A program made the translations under genes and the position numbers. Below are positions 11,030 to 24,268 of a stretch of 64,000 nt of DNA, one piece after another; positions within the stretch are counted from its first letter, which is position 1; each line of letters begins with the position of its first letter. Origin of the DNA: Adenophora triphylla var. japonica (taxonomy: Eukaryota; Streptophyta; Magnoliopsida; Asterales; Campanulaceae). The stretch covers positions 372,001-436,000 of the forward strand of contig JAFEMH010001294.1 of assembly GCA_022495995.1 (NCBI GenBank). The letters are read 5' to 3'. The notes below the pieces were generated by a model that was not told where the DNA came from, made no database searches, and saw nothing but the letters and a program-made list of their open reading frames with translations.

Positions 11030-12700
11030 GCTCTTAATAGTTCAAATCTTTTTTCATCCATGGCTTTTGTGAGAATATCGAGACATTGTTCTCGGTGCAA
11101 ACTTTTGCAAGGTTGATATTCCCTTTTTCAACATGATCTCCGATGAAATGATGCCTGACTTCAATGTGCTTGGTTTTTAAATGTTGGACAGGATTTTCGT
11201 CATAGCAATGGTACTTGAGTTGTCACGTAAGATGGGAATGTTTGATAATTCAATTCCAAAGTCTTGAAGTTGACTTTTAAGGTAGAGAATTTGTGAACAA
11301 CACAAGCCTCGCAAAGAATGTACTCACTCTCGCAGCTGAGGTTGCAACCGAGGTTTGCTTTTTGCTTGACCATGAGATAATCCTTGATCCAACAAACCGG
11401 CATCCACCACTAGTGGATTTTCTGTCTAGATTGCACCCCGCATAGTCGAGTCAGTGAATCCAACTAGGAAGAATGGGGATTCAAGTGGGATACCACAGGC
11501 CAAAATCGTGGGTTCCTTTGATATATCTCAAAATTCTCTTGACAGCCGAGAGATGAGATTCTTTGGGATTAGCTTGAAACCTAGCACATAGGCATATACT
11601 AAACATAATGTCCGGTCTTGAAGCCGCCGATATAGGAGAGATCCTATGTAGCTTCCGTAAAGTGTTGGATTTACACTATGACCATCTTGATCAAAGCATG
11701 AAGTTTGGTTGTGGTTGACAAGGGAGTTTTAGCGGGGATGCAGTTTGCATGTCAAACTTTTTGATCATATCCCTTGAGTATTTGGCTTGGTTGATGAAGA
11801 TTCCTTCCTTCATTTGCTTGACTTGAAGGCCTAAGAAGAAGGTGAGCTCACCAATCATGCTCATTTCAAACTGATCCTTCATGATATCTCCAAATTCAAG
11901 GCACAAGTTCTCATTTGATGAGCCAAAGATTATGTCATCAACATAGACTTGGATGAGCAACTGATCATCTCCATATTTTTTGATAAACAAGGTGTTATCA
12001 ATATGTCCTTTGGTGAATCCTTTTCCAAGAAGATATCTAGATAGGGTATCATACCAAGCTCTTGGTGCTTGTTTAAGCCCATACAATGCTTTGTTCAGTT
12101 TGAATACATGATCTGGGAATTTTGGATGCTCAAAACCAGGGGGTTGAGATACAAACACTTTTTCATTTAAAACTCCATTTAGAAATGCACTCTTGACATC
12201 CATCTGAAAAACTTTCATCTTCTTGAATGAAGCATAGGCAAGAAATAGCCTTATAGCTTCAAGTCTTGCAACAGGTGCAAAGGTCTCATCATAGTCAATG
12301 CCTTCTTCTTGTCTATACCCTTGAGCAACCGGGGCCCGCCTTGTTTCTGATTACAACACCTTCTTCATTCATTTTGTTTCTAAAAACCCATCTTGTTCCA
12401 ATAACGCTTTGATTTCTTGGTTTAGGAACAAGTTGCCATACATTGTTTCTTTCAAACCGCTCCAGCTTCTTCTTCCATGGCTTCAATCCGCCAAAGATCT
12501 TGGAGTGCTTTATTTATCTTCTTTGGTTCCACTTGGGATATGAATGCACTCATGAGAAAAGGAATGTTGTCTGGAACTGGGGTTTTATCAATTTGAAGGC
12601 TGATGTAAAGATCTTTATTTGGTGGAATGATATGGGTAATGGTGGTTTCATCATTGGTTTTGGGAGGAGAAGGAGGATTATTGGATGAAGATGGAATGGA
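11030..12700 (-). pseudogene. Copia reverse transcriptase and RNase H, SIRE-type element
   Basis: Reverse transcriptase of a Ty1/copia element, which copies the RNA genome into DNA in virus-like particles. The clearest part (12218-11691, minus) has [23 protein letters not shown] and the catalytic [10 protein letters not shown]. RNase H follows in broken frames, with a CESEYI box at about 11320. Several frame changes and the loss of the upstream RT part make it inactive. Confidence 0.85.
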
Positions 12701-12711
12701 TGAGGAATTGG

Positions 12712-12786
12712 GATGGCCGTCGCCTAAGGGTTGGTCAGTCGCCTAAGGGATGGCCGTCGCCTAAGGGTCGGTCGTCGCCTAAGGGA
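12712..12786. repeat. Short tandem repeat GGCCGTCGCCTAAGGG
   Basis: Four units of about 18-19 bp, of the form GGNCGTCGCCTAAGGG, occur in a row. The second unit is shortened. The GCCGTC core matches motifs scattered through the same element. Confidence 0.85.
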
Positions 12787-13084
12787 GGATTTTGAGGAAG
12801 ATCACCAAGGGATGACTATTTATTTGAATATTTTCTTCCTCATCCATTGGATTGAAAGTGGGAGAGATTGCCGTTGACTTTGTTGGCTTGATTGGTTGTT
12901 GATGAGAGTGGGATGGTTGATGGCCGTATACGGGCATAGGATGGTCAGTCGAGATGAATTTCTTGGAACCATGTATGGAAGGTTTGATGAATCTTGTTCA
13001 TGATCGAGAATAGTTGAATCAAGAATGGGGGATGATTCAGGGAGATTATCTAGATTTCCCAAACCTTCATCAAAATCACATAAT

Positions 13085-14470
13085 TCAGCTTATACTTTGA
13101 TCATTGTTTTCATCAAAGTCAACATGAATAGATTCTTCCACAACAAGTCTTCTTTTGTTGTACACTCTATAAGCTTTGCTTGTGTTAGAGTATCCAAGAA
13201 AAATTCCTTCATCACTTTTGGAGTCAAATTTGTCCAAATTGTTCTTGCCATTGTTGTGAATGAAGCATCTACTTCCAAAGCCGTGAAAGTAGGAAATGGT
13301 AGGGACTTTGTTGTTCCATAATTCATATGGAGTCTTCTTGTGAAATTTGTTGATCGTGGTTTTGTTTTGAACATACACAAAGCGAGTAATGCCTTCACCC
13401 CAAAAATATTTTGGGAGATTATGTTCGACAAAGCATTGTTCTTGCCGCCTCGCGATTGTTCTGTTTTTCCTTTCGCAACACCATTTTGTCGTGGAGTTCT
13501 TGGGGCTGAAAAATTGTGATCTATGCCTTTTGAATCACAATATTCTTCCACTCCAAGTGTTCTCAAATTCCTTCCCATGGTCGATCTGATCTTGATGATG
13601 GATGTCCCTTTTGATTTTGAATTTTATTGAATAGCTTTATCGTACGGCTAAGGGTGTCACTTTTGGATTCAAGAAGAATGATCCAAGTGAATCTTGTGAA
13701 ATCATCAACAACAACTAGGGAGTATCTTTTTCCTCCTAAAGATCTAGTTCTTATGGGTCCAAAAAGATCCATATGAAGCGCTCAATAGGTCTTGAGGTGT
13801 CCAAATTGGTCTTGGGTTTGAATGAAGATTTCTTTTGCTTCCCACATTGACATGCTTTGCAAAGTTTATCCTTTTTGAATGGGATCTTTGGTAGACCTCT
13901 CGACAAGATTGGAATTTGCAAGCTTGGAAATGGTTTTGTGATTGAGGTGAGCCAATCTCTTGTGCCATAGCCATGACATATCGATTGATTGAAAGACGTA
14001 AGGCAAATGAGCATTTGAAGTTTCCACAATCTCTAAGTTTAAGCAATAGAGATTCCCTTTTCTTGATCCAGCTTAGGATGACTTTATTGTTTTTATCTTT
14101 AACGGTGCATTTGTCTTTAGTACAAACAACATGATATCCCTTGTCACGCATTTGACTAATGCCGATCAAATTGTGTTTGAGACCCTCTACATAGGATACA
14201 TTTGTAAAAATGATATCTTTTGTAACAAGATTTCCCGATCCTTTGACCTTAGCTTGGGAATTGTCACCAAAGGTTACATTTGGACCATTTTTAGGGAATA
14301 TTGTTGCAACCAGTCTTTATTGAAGGTCATATGTCTACTACAACCACTATCTAAATACCAGAGACCTTTCCTGGATACCTGCAAAAAAAAAATAAGATTT
14401 ATGGTACCCTTTTTATTCTTTTGGGTCCAAAGGATTAGTTTTTCTTCGACCCCTAGCATTGTTCATTGAT
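13085..14470 (-). pseudogene. Copia protease and integrase, SIRE-type element
   Basis: Near 14350 the minus strand reads WYLDSGCSRHMT, the copia protease active site (DSG). Downstream is the GAG-pre-integrase part with a CKACQCGKQ zinc-finger segment (about 13850). The integrase core follows: MDLFGP (13772), VVVDDFTRFTW, a second part with PRTPRQNGVA (about 13500) and further C-terminal sequence to 13085. Frames change at least four times, so no active protein is made. Confidence 0.85.
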
Positions 14471-14744
14471 CCCTTATTGAAGAAGCCGGTTTAGGGTATG
14501 GTAATATGACATGATTTGCATCATGTAAGGTGTAAGGACAGTGGATTGGGAAGGATTGAAGTAGTGGTTTGGGTTGTCAGATTGGGGTTGAAACCGAAAA
14601 TTATTTGAATGGGATGACCTTGGAGAGTCATTTCGATGTGCATGGCTTCTTCCATTTGAATATTGCCATGGAGGTTTTTGTGTTTTGGTGTATTTATGCT
14701 TGTTGTAGAATCTTTGTTGCCTTGGGATTCTTTGTTGTTTGGAG

Positions 14745-14830
14745 GAATTTGGCCGTCTGTCATGCCTTGGTCGTCTGTCATGCCTTAGTGTCTGTCGCCT
14801 TGGCCGTCTGTCAACCCCGTCGACGAGGGC
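14745..14830. repeat. Short tandem repeat CGTCTGTCATGCCTT
   Basis: Four to five imperfect units of GGCCGTCTGTCATGCCTT type lie in the gag C-terminal region. Confidence 0.7.
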
Positions 14831-15321
14831 TTGACCGACTAGCACCTTTTTGTAGCTTGACTTCTTCCTTTATATTGGCCCCTTTTTTAACCCAAATAAA
14901 CTTGCTTCCTTGAATTTTATTTGGTCCTTCCTTTGATTGACTAGGGCCACCCAAGATTTCCTTTTCTTTTCCTTTGGTTTGAATGGGATAGGTTTGAGTT
15001 TGATAGCTGCCAGAGCTCAGGTTTTCTAGAACCATTTTTTCAATGGCCCTTTCACCAGTGGGAGGAGTGTACACTTTTTGTGTAGGATCATCAGCACCAA
15101 TCCCTGTTTTGTCACTGGGACGCCTTTGGGTGTAGGTGAAAAGAGATAATGCTTTGCTTGACATGTTCCATGAATCTATTTTCTTTTTAAGAGCATCATT
15201 TTCTTTTTCAAGATTACTGAGTTTTTGACAATTTTCATGATTATTAGATGTCTCAGCTGTCAGATCCATGTTTTGTTTTTCAAGCATGATGCATTGATCT
15301 CTTAGCCCTTGGCATGCTTTT
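14830..15321 (-). pseudogene. SIRE-type gag, C-terminal part, downstream of the nested gypsy
   Basis: The minus strand encodes a coiled-coil segment (LEKQNMDL, LEKENDALKKKIDSW) followed by a Gly/Pro/Lys-rich tail. It continues the coiled coil ending at 24269 on the far side of the nested Tekay-type element. CTTTT (15317-15321) is that element's target-site duplication. Confidence 0.8.
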
Positions 15322-17523
15322 TGTGAGGACCCCGACCCGGAACCTACACGTGTCCCGAGTTGGAGCGTCCTCAAACTAACCCGAAAACACTAAACTTTTA
15401 AAACTTTACTTTGACTTTCAAACACAAACATTGATAATATAACATTTTAAAAGAACTCCACTCAACTCCACATTGGAGGAGGAGATAACTAACTTCGAAA
15501 ACGATCAACTGTTTAGTTACAAAAGATATTGGTTTTTAACGTAGAAAGATAAAGTTTATAATTACAAACGCCCAAAAGGAATTATGACAAAATAATTTCT
15601 ACGCCAACCTAACGTACCCCGACAATATCCCAAAATGCTCACAGCCAAACTCCTTTCCGTCCTTACTTGGGCGGTCCTCCTGTCTCGGGATCTAAAACAG
15701 TAAAGGGAGAGGGGTGAGAATAAATCTCAGCAAGCTATTATGGATGCAGCAATATGCCAAATAAATGCAACATATAACAAGTCGCACATAACACATTGGG
15801 AAAGCTATAAACACATTCCATTACCTTGGTTTACCTTTTCCGTCCGAACAAGAGTCGTACAACATTGGGTATAATAATACTCCAATTTACAAATGAGCCG
15901 CTTAAGCAATACTCACGTCTTAAAAGACCCGTTTTTCAGTGGAACCAAATAAGACAAGAGCAACTCGTAAGGCTTTTGGCTCAATACAGACGCTTATAAC
16001 CCCAACCTCGTGGCCACAGGAGGGGACGGCCGCGTATATAACATAATCCGATCACATTAGGTCACACTTCCATAATTGACCGTATTATGTTATACCCCCA
16101 ACGTCAGCTGACTCACACATATCAAGCACATAATAGATACTTGAATAAAATCCACAAAAAGGGATAAACAATAGCCACATGTTAATATATACTCATGCCC
16201 AACAATATCAAAGTGTAACAATTTATGAATACACTAAACAATATCAACAACAATATATATAACATCAAGTAAGGAAATGAGGGATCATAAACCTACCCTA
16301 CAATTTCCATATACAAGGATACAAGACCTAAATGAAGGTTCAAGTTCAATTACTAAGTGGGAGTCACCCTTTTTAAGTGGCCAAACAACTTGCCAAACGA
16401 TCCTTGTTTAAATTAAGAAAAACTGGTTCAGGGTCTTGGGCGACCGCCCTTACACTTGGGCGGCCGCCCAAGTGGACCTCAAAAGAAATTATGGGTTCTG
16501 CCCTCTTGGGCGACCGCCCTTAACCACTTGGGCGACCGCCCAAGTGGCTTTCCAAGGCACCAATAACTCCTGCCAGCATGGGCGGCCGCTCAGCCCCCCT
16601 TGGGCGACCGCCCAAGCTCCTGCCAGCCCAAAGTCAGATTTTTAACCCCTTTAACCCTAGTTCTTCCTTCCCTCTACCAAGGCTTAGTTCAAGAACACCA
16701 AATGACACATAAATCTTGTCAAGTCCCAAACAAACATGTAAACTCCAAAATAAATTAACCCTAGATTATTTACTACTACCATTTCTACCCATTTCAACCT
16801 TTTAAATGATCTTCCTTAACCCTAGCTTCAACAAATTTAGTTTTCCAAATCATTCAACTCCCATTTGGGTTTCCAAGCAAGGAATCATCATTTCAAGAAC
16901 AAGAACAACCTTCAAAGAACTTATGAACAATTAGGGGAAAGGAATCATAACAACTCACATTTGGATTTTATAAGGAAATGTTGATCTTTCTAGCTAGATG
17001 ACTTCCTCTAGGTGATCCAACTTCAATGGTGCTCTTGGACTTGAATTTGATGAAGAAATGCTTGGCTTCAAGGTTTGGTGCTTGGAGCTTCCATGGGAGT
17101 TCTCTAAGGCTTTCTCTAGTATCAATTAGGATGAATGAAGGAGAAGGAGGGGAAGGGAGTAAGAGAGGTGATGGGGGGAGGACACTTGGCAAGAGGAGGG
17201 AATGTTACTAACTTTGGCCCCCCATGGAAATTAAATCAAGGCTTTCACCCTACCCATTTAAATTAAATTACATCCTTATCCCATTAATTCATCCTACTCA
17301 TTTAAACCTCCCTACACTATTTATCATATTTCCATTTATTATTATTTCCCTTAGTTCTTTATTTAATGTCCAATAAATTCTTATAAGATCCTAAATTTAC
17401 TTTTCACCCAATTTATCTTAATTTAGAATTTTAAAGACATAATTGAACACATAAAGCTAGCATGAATATTAAAAGCATATAATTAAATATTAAAAATGAG
17501 TGCCTAGGGTTGGGGTCGTCACA
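15322..17523 (-). repeat. Tekay-type 3' LTR
   Basis: Nearly identical to 22083-24268. It contains six GGGCGACCGCCC-type palindromes at 16436-16617. Open frames inside the LTR are not genes. Confidence 0.95.
16436..16617. repeat. Cluster of GGGCGACCGCCC palindromes in the LTR
   Basis: Six near-perfect inverted repeats of the form TTGGGCGRCCGCCCAAG occur in three pairs within 180 bp of otherwise AT-rich LTR. The equivalent cluster in the other LTR (23191-23362) has small deletions inside the palindromes. Confidence 0.9.
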
Positions 17524-17540
17524 CTCACTCCCCCTTAAAG
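17524..17540 (-). promoter_or_regulatory. Polypurine tract of the Tekay-type element
   Basis: The minus strand reads CTTTAAGGGGGAGTGAG immediately before the 3' LTR. Confidence 0.85.
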
Positions 17541-17557
17541 AAAATTCGACCCGAATT

Positions 17558-19106
17558 TTAAAAGGACTTACTTGAGTTCTCAAACAACCAAGGGTATTTC
17601 GCCCTCATCTCCGACTCTAGCTCCCACGTTGCTTCCTCGACGGTATGGTTCTTCCAAAGGACTTTTACTATCGGGATACTCTTAGTTCTCAACTCCTTAA
17701 CTTGAAATTCTAAGACTCTTAATGGCTCTTCAACATAAGACATGTCCGCTTGGACATCATCGGGAGGAGAGCTCAAAACATGGGAGGGGTCATGACAATA
17801 CTTCCTTAACATAGAAACGTGAAACACATCATGAAGCAAAGAGAAAGACGGAGGCAACGCCAACCGGTAAGCCAATTCCCCTATCTTCTCTAGAATCTCA
17901 AACGGACCTACAAACCTCGGAGCCAACTTACCCTTATTACCGAACCTTTTAATCCCCGTCCTCGGAGAGACCTTCAAGAACACAAAGTCACCAACCCGAA
18001 AAGATAAATCCCGTCTTCTATTGTCGGCGTAGCTTTTCTGTCTACTCTGAGCCGTCTTCAATCTATCCCGAATCACCTTGATCTTCTCCGTAGAATCTCT
18101 AACCAAGTCCGGCCCCCAAAGTCTCGCTTCACCAACCTCGTCCCAACACATCGGAGATCGACACTTCCTACCATATAACGCCTCATACGGAGCCATCTCG
18201 ATACTAGACTGATAACTGTTGTTGTAAGCAAACTCGACTAACGGTAGATGTTCCTCCCAAGATAATTGGAAATCCATCACACAAGCTCGTAACATATCCT
18301 CAAGTATCTGAATAGTTCTCTCGGACTGACCATCGGTTTGAGGATGAAACGCCGTACTAAAACACAACTTAGAACCCAATGCTTCATGCAATGCTCTCCA
18401 AAATCTAGATGTAAACCTCGGGTCTCTGTCAGACACAATACTAACCGGAACCCCGTGAAGTCTCACAATCTCCTTCAAATACAACTGGGCTAACTTCTCT
18501 AACGAAAACTTAGTTGACACCGGAAGAAAATGAGCCGACTTCGTCAATCTATCCACAATAACCCAAATAGCATCCATCTTCTTCGCGGTAAGAGGTAGAC
18601 CCGAAACAAAATCCATCGAGATCCCTTCCCATTTCCACTCCGGAATATCCAATGGTTGAAGTAGTCCCGCCGGTCTTTGATGTTCTGCCTTAATCTCGTT
18701 GACAACTCAAACACTTAGATACATAATCCGCTATTTCTCTCTTCATTCCATTCCACCAATATCCACGCTTCAAGTCTTGATACATTTTGGTACTTCCCTG
18801 ATGAATCGCAAACTTGGACTTATGGCCATCCTCTAAAACACGCTTCTTGATTTCCGGCGATGACGGAACGCAAATTCTCCCTTGGAAAGTTAAAATCCCA
18901 TCTCTATTCAAAGCAAACTCCCCGGTTTTCCCATCTCGCACTTGATCAAAAATCTTCTTCAACTCCGGATCACCTTGTTGAGCTTCCTTCAAATCCCCAT
19001 ACAAAGTCGGAACGGCTCTAACATTCGCAATAATTACTTCACTCTTCAATTCCCGAGAACTCAAAGTCCATATACGCCTTTCGGCTAATCGCATCGGCCA
19101 CCACAT
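17558..19106 (-). pseudogene. Gypsy integrase with chromodomain
   Basis: Integrase inserts the cDNA into the host genome. The N-terminal HHCC zinc finger is at about 18830-18700 (HKSKFAIHQG to KCLSCQRD). The catalytic core starts at ISMDFVSGLP (18625), with the second Asp in IVSDRDPRF and Glu in DGQSERTIQ, giving an intact DDE triad. A chromodomain ends the protein (about 17700-17570: EEPLRVLEFQVKEL ... VKVLWKNHTVEEATWE). The chromodomain steers integration to heterochromatin marks in chromoviruses. A frameshift at about 18690-18650 separates finger and core. Confidence 0.92.
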
Positions 19107-20850
19107 TGGCCTTCCCCGGATGATAAGAAATTATACAATCGAAATCTTTCAAAAACTCAAGCCATCTCCTTTGTCGGTTGTTCAACTCCTTTTGGGTGAA
19201 TAAGTACTTCAAACTCTTATGATCGGTGAAAATCTCGAATTTCGCCCCATAAAGATAATGCTTCCACTTATGCAACGCAAATACAATCGCCGCCAATTCC
19301 ATATCATGAGTAGGATAATTCTCGTTCCGCCGGTGATAACTTCCTAGAGGCATACGCAATAACCTTTCCATTTTGCATCAACACACATCCCAAACCCGCC
19401 TTCGAGGCATCACTATAGATCACAAAATTCTCACAACCATCCTAAGGGTAAGAATAGGAGCCGTTGTCAATCTCTTCTTCAATTCATCAAAGCTTGCTTC
19501 ACACTTGGAATCCCATACAAACGATACATCTTTTCGAGTCAACCTAGTCAACGGAGTCGCAATCCGAGAAAACCCCTCAATGAACCTCCGATAATACCCC
19601 GCCAAACCAAGAAAACTACGGACCTCGGTCACCGTCGAAGGTTGCTTCCAATTAACCACGGCCTCAATCTTTGAAGGATCAACGGAAATTCCCGAACTCG
19701 ACACAACATGCCCCAAGAAAGAAATCTGCTCAAGCCAAAACTCGCACTTACTGAACTTAGCATACAACTGCTTCTCACGAAGAACTGACAAAACGATCCT
19801 CAAATGATTCTCATGCTCTTCCCGACTTAGAATACACAAGAATATCATCAATAAAGACCACCACAAAACTATCAAGATAAGGCTTGAAAACACGGTTCAT
19901 CATATCCATAAATACGGCTGGAGCATTAGTTAACCCAAACGGCATCACAACAAACTCCTAATGACCATATCTAGTTCGAAAAGCTGTCTTAGCAACATCA
20001 TCCGGCCTAATCTTCAACTGATGGTATCCGCTTCTCAAATCAAGCTTTGAGTAGATAACGGAACCTTGGAGTTGGTCAAACAAATCATCTATATGCGGAA
20101 GAGGATACTTATTCTTAATGGTGGCTTGGTTCAACAAACGATAGTCAATGCACAATCGTAAGGTACCATCCTTCTTCCTAACAAACAAGACCGGTGCTCC
20201 CCACTGAGACACACTAGATCGAATAAAACCTCGGTCTAACAATTCTTGCAATTGGACCTTCAACTCTTTTAACTCGGCCGGAGCCATTCTATAGGGTGCT
20301 TTAGAGATAGGTGCGGTACCGGACACTAAGTCAATACAAAACTCTATCTCACGATCCGGAGGCATAGAGTACTCGCTAGAAAACACATCACTAAATTCAT
20401 TAACAACCGGAACATGAGCTAACTCGAGAGACTTCTTATTGGAATCTACCACATAAGCCAAGTAACCCGTACACCCCTTAGATAGCATCTTCCTAGCCTT
20501 TAAAGCAGAGATAACATGTAAACCGAACATAGATCTATCCGCATCAAATACAAAAGTAGGCATATCGTGCATAGCAAATGAGACTCGCTTTCTACGACAA
20601 ACTACCATAGCATGACACTGACTCAACCAATCCATCCCAAGGATCACATCAAAATCACGGATTGGTAACTCGACCAAATCCACCGGCAATACATGCCCAC
20701 ATATAGTCACATCACAACCACGATATATCAAAGAAGATTCAAGGCTCTCTCCCATAGGAGTAGAGACCTCCAACACATAAGGCATAGATTCAGCAAGATA
20801 TGTAATGAGAATGCAAAATGCGATGCCACAAATGAATGGGAAGACCCGGA
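19039..20850 (-). pseudogene. Gypsy protease, reverse transcriptase and RNase H
   Basis: Protease lies at about 20850-20560; the active-site area reads ILIDPG, a variant of the usual DSG, next to a frameshift, and [10 protein letters not shown] follows. RT begins near 20240 ([20 protein letters not shown]) and runs through [11 protein letters not shown] and [11 protein letters not shown] to a stop after FRTRYGH (19960). It then continues in other frames with EFVVMPFG and the catalytic FIDDIL (about 19850). RNase H is at 19371-19039 ([24 protein letters not shown]). At least one stop and two frameshifts inactivate it. Confidence 0.9.
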
Positions 20851-21984
20851 TCTATAAGAATGCGGGCCTTAACTCCGAGACAGGAACTATACCTCTAATG
20901 ACGGCATTAGGAGCGACCTCTCCTCGACCCAAAGCAAACACACGACCTTGGACTCTATCCTTAGGTTTCCCATCAACATCTCTCTTCACACCACTACCTT
21001 GTCCTCCAAATCCGGCACCCGAAGCTTGCTTATTCTCGTAACTTGGGGCAATTCCTCCTAAAATGGCTGCCGACCCACACTCCAAACACTTTCCTTGTTT
21101 GCTCCAACACTTGTCCTCCGAATGCCCTAGTTTCTTGCAAAACCCACATGTTGTCCCAAACCGACCGGAAGTCGCACGATTTGCCGGAGCCGCCACATGA
21201 CCTCCTCGATTCGCTCCGGAGTAAATGTCCTCTGGCCGCACCCTATTCTCGTCCCGAACCTTGACCTTGGAACCTATTTCTCGTTTCCACCTTCATTTCT
21301 ACCACGATGCTCCTCTATGTCATTCTCAATCCGATACGCCATATTCACCGCCGCTTGGAAGTTGGCGAAGTTATGCGTCAACAACCGCTTCCGAACTCAA
21401 CCCTTAAACCTTTCACAAACCGGTAGACTCGCCTCTCCTCATCCGGCACCAAATGAGGACAATATCGGGCCAACTCGTGAACTTTGCCGAATACCGCGCT
21501 ATCGTCATTGTCCCTTGCTCCAGCTTTCGAAACTCGCCTTCCTTCTTATCTCTAGTAACCATTGGCACGAAGTGATCCCGAACTTGCGGGTGAAGTTCTC
21601 CCAAGTCTCGCGGTGTCAAATCCCGGTCCCAACCATCCTTCACTACTCGCCACCAAAGTGCTCGCCGGGTCCCTCCAACTTGAAAACGGCACATCTCACC
21701 TTCTCCGCATCCGAACTCTCCATAGCTGCGAAAATCTTATTCATAGCCTCAAGCCACCTCTCAGCCTTCGTCGGATCCGGATCTCCGTTGAAGCTAGGAG
21801 GAGACATCTTCACGAACTTCTCTAGACCATGCTGCCCTTGTCTGCCTTCTTGCTGTTGCCCTACCCTGATTCAAATCTGAGTTGCCATATGCTGAAGAAA
21901 CCCTCGGAACATATCCATCATCTCGGCATTCGGCTTACCAACACCACCCAAACCCAGATTCTGATCACCATCATTTCCCGCCAT
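20851..21984 (-). pseudogene. Gypsy gag
   Basis: The structural protein starts at ATG 21984 (MAGNDGDQN), 85 bases after the PBS. A stop occurs after 37 codons (HMATQI). The capsid region resumes in another frame (SPPSFNGDPDPTKAERWLEA at about 21800). The nucleocapsid region has CGFCKKLGHSEDKCW, a CCHC zinc knuckle (about 21150). The C-terminal part leads into protease. Confidence 0.85.
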
Positions 21985-22068
21985 AACAACAAACTCCTGC
22001 ATTAAACACTCGACGTCAGCTATCACACACTCTCACTCGCCTAGACTCTACCCGAGAATTCTAACCGA

Positions 22069-22080
22069 GCTCTGATACCA
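22069..22080 (-). promoter_or_regulatory. Primer binding site (initiator Met tRNA), Tekay-type element
   Basis: The minus strand reads TGGTATCAGAGC two bases after the 5' LTR. It is the standard complement of plant initiator methionine tRNA. Confidence 0.95.
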
Positions 22081-22082
22081 AC

Positions 22083-24268
22083 TGTGAGGACCCCGACCCG
22101 GAACCTACACGTGTCCCGAGTTGGAGCGTCCTCAAACTAACCCGAAAACACTAAACTTTTAAAACTTTACTTTGACTTTCAAACACAAACATTGATAATA
22201 TAACATTTTAAAAGAACTCCACTCAACTCCACATTGGAGGAGGAGATAACTAACTTCGAAAACGATCAACTGTTTAGTTACAAAAGATATTGGTTTTTAA
22301 CGTAGAAAGATAAAGTTTATAATTACAAACGCTCAAAAGGAATTATGACAAAATAATTTCTACGCCAACCTAACGTACCCCGACAATATCCCAAAATGCT
22401 CACAGCCAAACTCCTTTCCGTCCTTACTTGGGCGGTCCTCCTGTCTCGGGATCTAAAACAAGAAAGGGAGAGGGGTGAGAATAAATCTCGGCAAGCTATT
22501 ATGAATGCAAAGAATATGCCAAATAAATGCAACATATAACAAGTCGCACATAACACATTGGGAAAGCTATAAACACATTCCATTACCTTGGTTTACCTTT
22601 TCCCGTCTCGAACAGAGTCGTACAACATTGGGTATAATAATACTCCAATTTACAAATGAGCCGCTTAAGCAATACTCACGTCTTAAAAGACCCGTTTTCA
22701 GTGGAACCAAATAAGACAAGTAGCAACTCTGTAAGGCTTTTGGCTCAATACAGACGCTATAACCCCAACCCGGCCACGTGAGGGGACGGTCACGTATATA
22801 ACATAATCCGATCACATTAGGTCACACTTCCATAATTGACCGTATTATGTTATACCCCAACGTCGCCGACTCACACATATCAAGCACATAATAGATACTT
22901 GAATAAAATCCACAAAAAGGGATAAACAATAGCCACATGGTAATATATACTCATGCCCAACAATATCAAAGTGTAACAATTTATGAATACACTAAACAAT
23001 ATCAACAACAATATATATAACATCAAGTAAGGAAATGAGGGATCATAAACCTACCCTACAATTTCCATATACAAGGATACAAGACCTAAATGAAGGTTCA
23101 AGTTCAATTACTAAGTGGGAGTCACCCTTTTTAAGTGGCCAAACAACTTGCCAAACGATCCTTGTTTAAATTAAGAAAACTGGTTCGTGGTCTTGGGCGA
23201 CCGCTTACACTGGGCGACCGCCCAAGTGGACCTCAAAGAAATTATGGGTTACGCCTCTTGGGCGACCGCCTTAACCACTTGGGCGACCGCCCAAGTGGCT
23301 TTCCAAGGAACCAATAACTCCCGCCGGCATGGGCGGCCGTCAGCCTCGGGCGACCGCCCAAGCTCCCGCTGCCCAAAGTCAGATTTTTAACCCCTTTAAC
23401 CCTAGTTCTTCCTTCCCTCTACCAAGGCTTAGTTCAAGAACACCAAATGACACATAAATCTTGTCAAGTCCCAAACAAACATGTAAACTCCAAAATAAAT
23501 TAACCCTAGATTATTTACTACTACCATTTCTACCCATTTCAACCTTTTAAATGATCTTCCTTAACCCTAGCTTCAACAAATTTAGTTTTCCAAATCATTC
23601 AACTCCCATTTGGGTTTCCAAGCAAGGAATCATCATTTCAAGAACAAGAACAACCTTCAAAGAACTTATGAACAATTAGGGGAAAGGAATCATAACAACT
23701 CACATTTGGATTTTATAAGGAAATGTTGATCTTTCTAGCTAGATGACTTCCTCTAGGTGATCCAACTTCAATGGTGCTCTTGGACTTGAATTTGATGAAG
23801 AAATGCTTGGCTTCAAGGTTTGGTGCTTGGAGCTTCCATGGGAGTTCTCTAAGGCTTTCTCTAGTATCAATTAGGATGAATGAAGGAGAAGGAGGGGAAG
23901 GGAGTAAGAGAGGTGATGGGGGGAGGACACTTGGCAAGAGGAGGGAATGTTACTAACTTTGGCCCCCCATGGAAATTAAATCAAGGCTTTCACCCTACCC
24001 ATTTAAATTAAATTACATCCTTATCCCATTAATTCATCCTACTCATTTAAACCTCCCTACACTATTTATCATATTTCCATTTATTATTATTTCCCTTAGT
24101 TCTTTATTTAATGTCCAATAAATTCTTATAAGATCCTAAATTTACTTTTCACCCAATTTATCTTAATTTAGAATTTTAAAGACATAATTGAACACATAAA
24201 GCTAGCATGAATATTAAAAGCATATAATTAAATATTAAAAATGAGTGCCTAGGGTTGGGGTCGTCACA
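22083..24268 (-). repeat. Tekay-type 5' LTR
   Basis: Partner of 15322-17523. The palindrome cluster is at 23191-23362. A TATATATA tract at about 23009-23018 downstream of it (minus sense) could serve as the promoter core. Confidence 0.95.

Larger units (their letters stand above)
15322..24268 (-). mobile_element. Tekay/Del-type chromovirus (Ty3/gypsy) nested in the SIRE-type element
   Basis: LTRs at 15322-17523 (2202 bp) and 22083-24268 (2186 bp) begin TGTGAGGACCCC and end GGGGTCGTCACA. The 5-bp TSD CTTTT lies at 15317-15321 and 24269-24273. On the minus strand the order is 5' LTR, PBS, gag, protease, RT, RNase H, integrase with a C-terminal chromodomain, PPT and 3' LTR. The chromodomain and 2.2-kb LTRs place it in the Tekay (Del) chromoviruses. 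It inserted after the SIRE-type element. Confidence 0.95.

Noticed and set aside
16436..16645. Open frame of 69 codons inside the Tekay LTR
   Set aside because: It consists of translated GGGCGACCGCCC repeats, is present in both LTRs, and has no coding signature.
20805..21880. Plus-strand open frames opposite Tekay gag/protease, up to 227 codons
   Set aside because: They are the complement of gag and protease, whose motifs are on the minus strand; long antisense frames follow from GC-rich codons.
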